This document shows, piece by piece, positions 54,576 to 64,000 of a stretch of DNA of 64,000 nucleotides. Position 1 is the stretch's first letter, and each line of letters opens with the position of its first letter. The stretch is from Amia ocellicauda (taxonomy: Eukaryota; Chordata; Actinopteri; Amiiformes; Amiidae), in NCBI RefSeq assembly GCF_036373705.1, contig NC_089863.1:27994227-28058226 (forward strand), written 5' to 3'. The notes under the pieces were generated by a model, which saw only the letters and a program-made list of their open reading frames with translations, was not told the DNA's origin and did no database searches. The position numbers and the translations under genes are program-made.

Positions 54576-56574
54576 CATAAGTAAACATAAACATAATAGC
54601 AGTGTGTGTGTTTGTGTGAATATATATATATATATATAATATAAACTCCCCATATCTCGGTTTTCATCTGCTGGAAACTAAAGTGACTATAAGCTGAACA
54701 GTGTTAAAAATGCACTCCAATAAAGCATTTATTTCACAGGGGGTCAGCATTCCTTCTTAAAAACAAAAACAGATTGAATAAACAGCTTCCAAACAAGTCC
54801 AAAACAATAAGAAAACAATTATTTAAAAAATAAATAATAAAAGTTAACTTTAACCATTGTTTTAACAAGGATCATACCTCCATAAAAAATAACAAAAAAA
54901 CAGCTCATGTATAATGGTATTTTAATGACTGGGATTTAGGAAAAGACAAACTACCTCAAACCTCCGTCCCTTCTACCTTTTTATACACAGCAGTGTCAAA
55001 TCTAAACCAATTAATCAATCTATTAGTAACTAACCGTAAATCAACTGAAATCAATGCATCGACACCCAATTATCACATTCCTCTGTTAATGAGAATCCAT
55101 TGTATATTTCCATCAGCTATTTAACAATAAACAATTATAATAGGGCTAATGTCTGTGTGTCTGTCAGTCACTGTCTGGATCCATTTATCTATGTAGGCTG
55201 CCCGCCTACATGCACATGTGTCAGTCTGCGTACCTTCAATCATACAAATCCAGACCCATTTCTCTGTGTATTCGCTTTTATTAATCACCGTGTTGTCAGT
55301 TCCTGCAGTCCCCAGGGGTTTATCCCAGAGGTCTGAGGAGGGGATGGGGGACCTGTGGCTGAGGGCCTGTCCGTCTCTATCCTCTCCCTGCCCCGTCACC
55401 TCTTCGCCAGGTGAGCTATTGCTGTCCAGTCCAGAGTGGGGGAGTGTCAAAGCTGCTGTCCCCTGCTCCACTGGTGGCGTTGCTATGTGCCGGCTTCGAA
55501 AAGGGATGCCACTCCGCACGAGAGGTAACCATGGCCGTAGCCCGCAGATTGAGCAGGGGTTTGGCGTTGACCAGTTTTGAGGACGTGGCATACATTTTTT
55601 GGGCTTTCGGATAATTTTGCCTCATTCACTGTATACAAGTAGTGTACATGAGGGGCAATGCCTTTTTCCATCTTTCTCTGTTTCTCATCTCCTAAATGAA
55701 AAGGTTTAAAAAATAAATAAATAAATGTGACTTCTATCTCAGATGACAGGGCTACAGGGCTGGGGGCGGCAGGCAACAGAGTGTGTCCAAAAGCCTCTGG
55801 TTCTCCGCGCACACTGTTCCCCTTATGAAAGCCGTTGGCACAGAGCGAGGCCTGGGACAGCGAGTCAGCACTATTTCTCGGCTGCGAATTCTACACCAAG
55901 ACATTAATTATACACTCCCCTGCCCCTCTCCCCTTCCAAATCACAAGCCCTGCCTAGACCACCAGCTCCCTCCGTGGCAACCCACCCCTTCAAAAAAACA
56001 AAAGGGGAATTTTAAAAGCATCATCTGCATTTTCACTCCTTAATGTTTCCTCATATTCATGACTTTTTTCTTTGGAAGGGGATTGTATTCCCCTTTGCTT
56101 TGATTCGCTGCCTGCCAAAAATGTGTCTCCTGAAAGGCCTTTTATTTCTCCTCTCTTCCTTTTGTGAGCTGGTGGTAGAATTCAGACCCCTACCTGCCCA
56201 GAATGATAACCCCCCTCCCACTCAGAAAGTCTCTCTGATAAAAGAGGGGCACTTGTCTGTGGCTGATGGCTTTGGTTCAACAATTATCTGCTCAGCAAGG
56301 TATGAGGGATTGGGAGGAATTGCCTCTTTGCGCCATTGTTAATTAGGATACAGTTGTGTGGTGTGTTGCTTGAAATGTGTATCTTGTGTGACAGGTGTAA
56401 GCCCTGGGTAAGGGTGTGTGCTAAGAATAAATTATTATTAATACAGCTTTCTGGCAGTTCTACAATAGTACAAAAAATACATATATGTGGGGACACTTAA
56501 ATCACAGATGAACAGCCACTGCACCCTCGAAAGTGGTCCACTTCAACAATCAAACTCTTCAAAACAGACCAAAG

Positions 56575-56700
56575 GCTAAAAAAATGAAGAAACTGGCTGG
56601 TCGCCCCTCCCAATTGGGGTACTGAGGTGCAATTGCTAGCAATTGAAAAGGAGGTTGACCCTTGGGCCTGGGGCAGTAATGGGACCTGAAGGCAAGGCTG
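56575..56700. repeat. Unclassified dispersed repeat, copy 1
   Basis: CTGGCTGGTCGCCCCTCCCA, then ATTGGGGTACTGAG, GAGGTTGACCCTTG and AGTAATGGGACC, recur in the same order and orientation at 59135-59225. Confidence 0.55.
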
Positions 56701-58141
56701 CAGATCGTGCTTTGCTTTCCCCTGTACTGTAGAGATCAGCAACTTCTTAAGAGTGGGCGAGGGTGGGGAAATGATAGATAATCCATGCAAAGAGAAAAAA
56801 TAAATAATGACTGGGTTGAGAGAAAGCCAAAGGGAATGGGGTATCCATCTTGGCTCCAACTCAAATTGGCCTTTTTAGCTTCTTTTCTGTGGAACAATTT
56901 AATACCATCAGCGGTTGGTGTCTCTGCTCCGACTCCAGCCACTCACAGCTGAGCCTTGGGCTGCGTATGAAAGGGAGCCATTGTTTGCGAGCCGGTCTTT
57001 TGGTTAGCCACGGCCATTACCAGCCCCGTCGCCCTGTAACCGAATCCGGTCGATGTCTGCAGAAGAAATCGCTTTTGAGGTTTTGCTTTTGTGATTCTTT
57101 TTTCCCCTTGTGGGAGGGGGAAGGGGGCTTGGAAAAAGCGAGCAAGAGCAACAGCTGAGATGAATAATAATAAAAACGACTGTCCCCCTCCCCCCTTTCA
57201 ATTTAAGATGATTGGTAGTGGTGGAATTGTTTGATCATCAATGTCTTTCTTTCATAGGAAGCCAGGGAAAGCTCTTAATTGCCCTTGTGGCTTCCCCGGT
57301 TGTCTCTCCCCACTGCCCAACTCTGGTTTTTGGATCATTTTTGAAGCTGCTCCCGTCTGGAGACTTAAAGGGTAATTTCACCAGATTTCCCTTGCAAAGC
57401 TTTTATTCATCCATTTGGACCTGATGATGTTGGTTTTTTGGTGTCCGCTTTCTAAATCTGGCCTGCCAGCATCATCGAAATCTATTTAACCATTTTAGCG
57501 CCACTTTAACAGCCTGTTACGGCCTGGGCACGAGTGGCATCTTAAACACCTGCCCCTGGCGGTGGGTGTGTTATGGTAATCCCAATCATCCCCGTCATCC
57601 CAAAAAGACCCCGTATTCCAGCTCTTCCCAGGTTGGAGTTGACGGGAAGAGTTGCACTCTCGGCAAGGGGGGCTGGATGGCGCATCCTGCCAATCCACTC
57701 CAATGACTTCCAGCAGCGAGGGCAAAGTGTGCAGAAAAACATGGGCGTCTCCAAAATTAAAAACTAAAAATGGGGGGCATCCAAGAACCAAGCTTGCAAC
57801 TATAGCAGTGGCAGGTAGGTGCAATGTTCAGGTTTTAGGCCAGACTGCCATCAATCCTGCTAGCGTGGCAAGGCTGAAGAATGGGAGACTCCTGCCAAAG
57901 GGGGTCAGTCAGTGCACAGGCTGCCCCTGTGTTGCGGATCCTGTTTGGCACAATGCACTGCCTGGGGCATTTTTCAGGACACTTGTGAACTCTCTAAGGT
58001 CTTACATCAGTGGGGGGATGGGTGGGATGGTAAGCTTCTTGACTCTGCAGAATGTGTGCAACACTGTTTTAAGACTGCTTTCTTAGGTCAATTGGAGGAC
58101 TCAGCTTTTCATTACCAGTAAGATTTAGAAATGTCCTAGAC

Positions 58142-58327
58142 CAGGGATTCCCAAACCGGTCCTGGAGGACACGCTGTCCTGCTGGCTTTTGTTCCAACCG
58201 AGCACTTAATTACATACTTGAACCTTCTATTGCATTGTTAGTTCAATTAAGGATTCAATTAAGATCTTAGTTTGGAACAAAAACCAGCAGGACATTGGGT
58301 CCTCCAGGACTGGTTTGTGAATCCCTG
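58142..58327. mobile_element. Palindromic non-autonomous element (family P) with 8-bp target duplication
   Basis: The ends CAGGGATTCCCAAACCGGTC and GACTGGTTTGTGAATCCCTG are inverted copies. The flanks TCCTAGAC (58134-58141) and TCCTAAAC (58328-58335) differ at one base. The core has AATTAAGGATTCAATTAAG. This copy places family P among hAT-type elements. Confidence 0.85.
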
Positions 58328-59134
58328 TCCTAAACCCTCACACAGGATACTCGCCCTCCTCCCTCCTTTCTTTTCAATACCAATAAAATCCCCCCCTTCG
58401 CCCCCAGGCCTCCATCACGGACCTTCTCAACGCACTTCACATTGTGTCACGCCCCTGCAATTTTTCTCTTCACTCACTCATGATCCGCAACCCCAAAAAC
58501 TAAATGGCTTCTGCTTTCTGCTCTCTCTCGTACCTGTCCATCATAGATCTGACTAGAAGCCAGCTGCCCAACCATGCCGAGCTCAAAGGAGTCACGTTCA
58601 ATGGACTCAACGTGACTCAACAAGAACACTCAACCTCAGGCATGTGTGCACAGGCTGACAGTGTGAGTGGAGGGGCAGGATGAAAAACTAAATACAAAGC
58701 AAGTTTATTTAACATAATAATAAAATAAGAGACTCATTTTGCCCAGCTTGATTTTAGGGTGCATATTTGAAATCCTGCCTGTGATATAGTATGATTCTTC
58801 ACACCCACAGCCCAGCCCAGCCCAGCCCTGTCCAGTGTAAAGAGCAGCTTCCCAGCACTGTTGACTGTCCGTCCCTCCTCCCGGCCTTGTGAGCCTGTGT
58901 CAAATTCCTCTGGGGGTTGACACCTTGGCATCCCTGCCAGAAGGCCCGACTGGCGGCACAAAGCAGTATTCAAGGCTCCCCAGGCCGACGCTCACTCATT
59001 CCTCATCTCTGCGTTCGCACCACTCGTTTTACTTTAGCATCTATTCCCTCTTCCCTTCCAATTACCCACCCCTGCCAACCGCCAGATGTTTTAACACTTG
59101 GTGAGCTGAAAACGTGAGTGACAGGTGTGTAACT

Positions 59135-59225
59135 GAAATGGCTGGTTGCCCCTCACGATTGGGGGACTCAGAGAGAACTGAATAGGAGGCTGAACCCTTG
59201 CCATTGTTGAGTAATGGAACCGTAT
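59135..59225. repeat. Unclassified dispersed repeat, copy 2
   Basis: ATGGCTGGTTGCCCCTCACG, ATTGGGGGACTCAG, GAGGCTGAACCCTTG and AGTAATGGAACC match the copy at 56575-56700. Confidence 0.55.
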
Positions 59226-59614
59226 TCAAGGAGCTGTGCTGATGCTAACCCCCCCCAACAGACATCACAGGTCATCACCCTGTTTTAAACCCAATCTCCT
59301 GAATTCTCATACTTTGAAGGGGCTTCTTTAGTTATTTCCTGGATGGTCTCTATAGACAGTCAGGTGTTTCTAATTTTAGCTATGCTGCAGCTAGGATTTA
59401 TTATTTATTGATTTTTTTCCATTTTTTGGAAAGCTGTTTCCCTTGGTACGTCTATAGGGATGCATGCTTCTACATCAGGTTCAGCGGTAAATTGAGGTTG
59501 TCTACCCATGTACCCCTATCTGTCTACCTGTGCTTTGGTATTCATGCCAACATTGGTGTGAAAGATGGCATCAGTTCACTTCATTTGTATAATAGTATTC
59601 TTGTATTCGTTTAA

Positions 59615-59990
59615 GTTTACAAACGAGAGGAGGCCATTCACCCCATCGTGCTCGTTTGGTGTCCATTAATAACTGAGTGACCAAGGATCTTATCCATTCT
59701 ATTTTTGAATGTTCGCAAATTGTCTCTTCACCCACATCGCTGGGGAGTTTGTTCAGATTGTGACGCCTCTCTGTATGAAAAAGTGTCTCCTGTTTTCCAT
59801 CTTGAATGCCTTGAAGCCCAATTTCCATTTGTGTCCCCGGGTCCGTGTGTGCCTGCTGATCTGGAAAAGCTCCTCTGGTTTGATGTGTTCGATGCCCTTC
59901 TTGATTTTGAAGGGTCTCTGTTCCAGGGTAAAAAGGTTCAGTTTCCTCAGTCTCAGTTTTGACATTCCCTTCAAACCTGGTTTAGTTAAT
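59615..59990 (-). mobile_element. LINE C-terminal fragment (Jockey/CR1-like superfamily)
   Basis: The minus strand reads LKGMSKLRLRKLNLFTLEQR, IKPEELFQISRHTRTRGH and ENRRHFFIQRGVTIW in order, the familiar segment after the reverse transcriptase of a LINE widespread in fish (in memory: KGMSYEERL, RGDLIE, RRHFFSQRVVNAWNKLP). Frames shift at least once. The 3' end reads GAATGGCCTCCTCTCGTTTG, also familiar. It is 5'-truncated. Confidence 0.75.
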
Positions 59991-60382
59991 CGATACTGTC
60001 CCGTAAGTAAAATAATCGGTTAATTATATATGTCATAGTGTGAATGCCTAGAGAAACTGACGATGTAAAGAAAACGCGCAGGGCTGCGGGATTGACAGTC
60101 CACTGATTTCCAGGTCTATTTTTAATCCTTTCGATTTATCCATGCAGGTCAAGAAGCACATTTTGAAACGTCACTAACATTTTTCTTTAAAATATACCGT
60201 CCCATGCACCTGCAAGTGAGTGTTGGGGTGTGTGTGCAGGATGTCAGATGCACCGCAGACTGTACTCTGGGCTTCTGTATGTGTCAGTTTGCAGGTTTCC
60301 GAGCGCAGCATCAGCAACTTGGCCGTTACCGCACTGACGCGCAGTTACAAAATAAAAAAAGAAACCCTTTCTCCTGTCACTG

Positions 60383-60387
<5 letters not shown>

Positions 60388-60417
<30 letters not shown>
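60388..60417. repeat. (CT)n microsatellite
   Basis: About 14 CT units following TGCCTCC. Confidence 0.93.
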
Positions 60418-60419
<2 letters not shown>

Positions 60420-60759
60420 TTCTTTTTAAAAATTCTCTCTCACCACCCCAGGACATTTTGAGGGCTTTAATTCTTGGCACCCTGCACTCCCTCACCCCCC
60501 TACCCACCCCCCCTCCCTCTTTTTAAGCTAAACTTGGACTGCCAACATGATGTTGAATTACGAATAGATTCATCAAGCTGCGTGATTACGTTTTTTTAAA
60601 AACCCTCCCCCCCCCCCCACCATACTTCTGTCCATCTGTAAGTCAAAGAATAAAGAGGGTTTTGTAGGAGGCAAGAAGTGGGCAGTTCACTATTTTTTTT
60701 ACCCCCCCCCCCCAGTAATTTCTCTGCCTTCTTCCTCCTGTATCTCCCTCTCTGTCTTT

Positions 60760-61065
60760 TCCTCCATCGCAGGCTGCCGGAGCCAGGGGCCATCCATCGG
60801 CTTAGCTAGTTTTGCAATTGTATTGTCGGGGTGAAGAAGAAGAAGAAGAAGAAGAAGAAGAAGAAGAAGAAGAAGAAGAAGAAGAAGAAGAAGAAGAAGA
60901 AGAAGAAGAAGAAGAAAAACACCCGCATTAGACGTCGCATTGTCCAACTTGCACTGCGCCAACTGGGGGGCGAAAAGCGACCCCACCGGTTTCAGAGAAC
61001 CAGTGTATGTGCTGCGCAGACGAGCCGGTGAAAGGATATACGAGACACTGTGTGTGAAGAACCAG
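60760..61065 (+). other. Possible non-coding first exon of a gene extending past the window
   Basis: GC-rich sequence with CpGs ends in GAAGAACCAG before a good donor, GTATGC, at 61066. A (GAA)n tract lies inside. No start codon leads to a recognisable protein. By synteny the next genes could be BCAN or HAPLN2, but nothing in the sequence names it. Confidence 0.3.
60834..60915. repeat. (GAA)n tract of about 27 units
   Basis: A perfect purine-strand trinucleotide repeat about 82 bp long, ending in AAAAACACCC. It produces artificial poly-Lys and poly-Leu frames. Confidence 0.97.
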
Positions 61066-63804
61066 GTATGCGGACAATTCATTCATCCTGTGCGTGCGGG
61101 CTTTGTGCGTTTCTGTATCTATTTAAGAAAATGTATGTTTATAGTTATAGATTTTTTTTCTCTCTCATTTTTCTCTCTCCGGGGAAGTCATTTTAAACTA
61201 CTGTAGTGATACCTTAACCGGACAAGTTGGAAGTGCACGTACTGTAATGCAATCAGGGTACAGTTATAAGCTTTACCTGCGGCTGCGCGACTGCGTGATG
61301 CGTGAGTGCTAATTGACGCGCCGGTGGCTCATTCTGCTGCACAGCATCGCTCGTCCTTTGCTGGTTACTTCACTGCGTGGTCAGTGTCTAATTCACCGCT
61401 TGTGCCCCCTTTTCCAGACAGAGAGAGGTAGGTATAGCTGTTTGAAGGGAGCAAGGGAGTGTGTGTGTGTGTGTGTGAGAGAGAGAGAAACAGAAAGAAG
61501 AGATGTCCTTTTCAATCTGTCACATCAGTTGTCATTTTGCTAAAGTTCATTACAAGTTCACCTGCTGTCCATCAAGTGCGTGCTGACCGCTCTGAATGGA
61601 CGTATTGGACGCCAGAGGGCCATTAACGTTTCATTAAAGCTTATTAAATGCGATCTATTCTACCCCCAAGTCATGAAAAAAAAGTCACTATTTAAAGAAC
61701 CACAAAAGTGGCTACTGCTTGTGTAAACCTGAATGAGTTGTGAGAGCTGTAAACACTTTCATTTTTTCGGATTGTTTCAGATCACTACTGCTACTGCACT
61801 ACTTTAAAGAATTAGAATTGATTGACTCAAAATGTTCTTCCTCATTCTCAGATACATTAGATTAGGTTATAGTGTTGGTACAGACTACCTCACAGATCCT
61901 GTAGCCCTGAAACGCAGTTGTACGTGCTTATCTTTTGTCGACGAGCCAAGCAATTGGAATTTTACCTTCCATTTTTCAGATGTTTATATATTTATTTTCT
62001 TACCAACGTCCAGTGTATTTGAAACATCTTGATGCAACATAGTTTAAACAGAGGCCCAGTGAACTGGAAAGTCCCCCTGTTTCCCTCATCCAGGCCAGGG
62101 GATTTTAGGGGTGATCATCAACCCCTGTGATGGGCACAACACCATAGCAATTATCCCACACTGCACAGGAGGTATATTTGACATCAGACCGCCTCAGAGG
62201 GTTATATAGTTTTCTCCTGTATTTCTTCCAGTACATCAAGCTAATTCTATCCACCAAGAAATGTCCAAACCTCAGCCCCGTACCCTAGAATAGGTTGGGG
62301 TTCAGGGAGCTGGGGCCAAGCTGGTCCAAGTTAAACACCAACCAATGAATATAATGGACTTGTAATGAACTTATCTACTTTAATGATCGTTATTTACTTT
62401 CCTTTTCAGTCTTCATACCCAGATTAAATGTGTCAGCGGCCCAGCCTGGATTGAAACCAAAATGTGTGTCACTCTTTTAGAAGTTTTAGAATCACCAGTT
62501 TGCATCTCAGCTTGTTGCACAGCACCCCACCACTACACTTGCAAAGGGTGAGGAAGTCCGGCTGGGACCCTCCAATCCCAGCCGCCCTTGAGCCACCCGT
62601 CATTTTACACACTGCAGGTTATACAGCCCGTACCGGAGGTTCAACCATGTTCCTCTGAGTGGAACTGCAAACCTGCAGGCACCCATGTATCCATCAGGTG
62701 ATGCACGTTAGCAACAAGCCGAGAGAGACCCGGTCAATTTAGCCCTCCCTGGCCAATTGCTGAGCCACTCACGGGCCTTGGAAGCCCAGATTGTTGTCAT
62801 TTTGATGGAACCAATGCGTGTCACTTCCTGTTCATCTGGAACAAAATTCAAAATAGTCTTTCCTTGTATATGTATCAGTCTTATGGTATATGAGCACGTT
62901 ACAGGTGATGCAACCCTCAGAACCTAAATTAGTACGGCGTGAAGCCTCCTGTGTCGGGAGACCTGCTCTTTTGGTGTAGCGTGTTTAACATTGTATTGTG
63001 CTGGAGCTGCTGCGGTGCGGAGCTTGGAGGGGCATCTGTGGTGCACGTTTCAAATCCCGCATGGGGAGCTCCGACCACACCGGCTACATATGGATAGAGC
63101 TTAATAAACCTCCATGGGCAAAATATCAATGCTGGGGTAAAAATCTATAGTCTATAATCTAATCTACAGTGAATAATTAAACAAAGACATAAGGTTTGGC
63201 CGTGGTAACTTAAGCGTTGATTGTCACTGACTTGTGTTTCCATATCTTGTCTACACTGCACTGCTGTACTAAAGGAGTCTCATTTTCTCAGAGAAGATCT
63301 TGAGCCCAGGGCTGCTGATAGATCTTTTTTTGGCCTGAAATGAGAGGAGAGAGAAAAGCGAGATGGATTGAAATAGCAAACTTCTGGCCGACGGGAGAAC
63401 TGAATGCCCTGTTGTCTCCGGGCACCTGTTGTTTTGGGGGAATCATGGTGAAGAGATGCATTCTGTCCGTGAATGAATCACCAGTCCGGACTGTTGCCCG
63501 GGGATGTTTTCCGGGGAAACCGTACAGGAACCAGGCCAGAAGGATAGACTGGGAAACGTGGATCGGAAGAGACTAAGGAATGGAAGAATGAAGTAGAGGG
63601 AGACGATGGAAGAAAGGCGGCTGAAGGGAATTCAAGCATAAATTAAATGAGGAGGAGGGAGTGAAGAGGAGGGAATGAAAGAAAACAAAAGAGAGAGTGC
63701 CGAAAAAAGGGAAAGGATAGAAGGAGGAAAGGAAGGAACAGACGGGAGAGTTAGAAGGGAAAGCAAATCTTAGAAAGTGGTAAAGGAAGCGCAAAACTGA
63801 CAGG

Positions 63805-63850
<46 letters not shown>

Positions 63851-64000
63851 GAAAAGCTTAGACAAATTATTAATGGAAAAAAAATCTGGAAATAAAACAA
63901 AAGAAATATAAGCATCTATATATAGCCATATATCGTTATGTAGGCCAGCTGTTGCAGAGTTCATATTTGTGGCTCTCAGATGTTTTGAGGTGAAGATTTT
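61066..64000. other. No recognised gene; GA-rich end
   Basis: It is probably intron or intergenic. From about 63330 to 63860 the plus strand is strongly purine-rich (GAGGAGGGAGTGAAGAGG-like), ending in a (GA)n tract at about 63810-63845. A (TG)n(AG)n tract lies at 61458-61490. No frame matches a known family. Confidence 0.5.

Larger units (their letters stand above)
52606..60700. other. Eight-kilobase intergenic region with repeats only
   Basis: No coding exon could be supported. In particular, none of the frames resembles CRABP2, NES, BCAN or HAPLN2, the next genes in the human order. The stretch 55.6-57.9 kb is poor in recognisable repeats and could include conserved non-coding elements, but single-sequence reading cannot show that. 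Confidence 0.5.

Noticed and set aside
55121-55812. Minus-strand frames of 109 and 156 residues
   Set aside because: No recognisable domain, no plausible splice partners, and plus-strand frames overlap them. Probably chance.
60699-61082. Minus-strand open frame with a long poly-leucine run (and poly-lysine on the plus strand)
   Set aside because: It is the (GAA)n microsatellite read as protein. The flanks show no domain or splice support.
62960-63080. tRNA-like promoter boxes (TTTCAAATCCCGC resembles a B box)
   Set aside because: The A box is poor and no cloverleaf can be folded by eye. At best a very degraded SINE head, so not annotated.

Overview
The window reads as nuclear DNA of a ray-finned fish. 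It has spliced vertebrate genes with GT-AG introns, low gene density, Tc1, PIF/Harbinger, hAT and LINE remnants of fish type, and many microsatellites. The repeat flavour (palindromic elements carrying a CCTGCTGGTTTTTGTTCC motif) may point to an early-branching actinopterygian, but I cannot name the species.

Layout. Positions 1-3.3 kb hold two Tc1 copies and a LINE 3' fragment. From 3.3 to 7.6 kb I see no gene. From 7.6 to 20.9 kb lies an imperfect tandem duplication; each unit carries one two-coding-exon S100A1-like gene and a copy of the 3' end of PRCC. The right unit was enlarged by a 2.5-kb Harbinger element. PRCC follows on the minus strand (21.1-29.1 kb, 7 coding exons), with an inverted-repeat element and a nested Tc1 in intron 5. 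Then come HDGF (+, 31.2-36.0 kb, 6 coding exons, long 3'UTR), MRPL24 (+, 40.5-42.8 kb), METTL25B/RRNAD1 (-, 45.2-49.0 kb, 8 coding exons) and ISG20L2 (+, 51.2-52.6 kb). From 52.6 kb to the end I find only repeats, one LINE C-terminal fragment and a possible untranslated first exon near 61 kb.

The order and relative orientation PRCC-HDGF-MRPL24-METTL25B-ISG20L2 match human 1q23.1 as I remember it, so this is a conserved syntenic block. The genes are not an operon and share no pathway: calcium signalling (S100A1), splicing/mitotic checkpoint (PRCC), chromatin reading (HDGF), mitochondrial translation (MRPL24), a methyltransferase-like protein (METTL25B) and a nucleolar 3'-5' exonuclease (ISG20L2).

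The most unusual items are the mosaic tandem duplication that captured the PRCC 3' end, the nested transposons with readable target-site duplications, the inverted-repeat element in the PRCC intron, and a roughly 150-residue cysteine-rich insertion in METTL25B. I saw no CRISPR-like array, viral element, toxin or new enzymatic system. Coding coordinates were read by eye from splice sites and frame continuity; all identities rest on memory of the families, with no database search.
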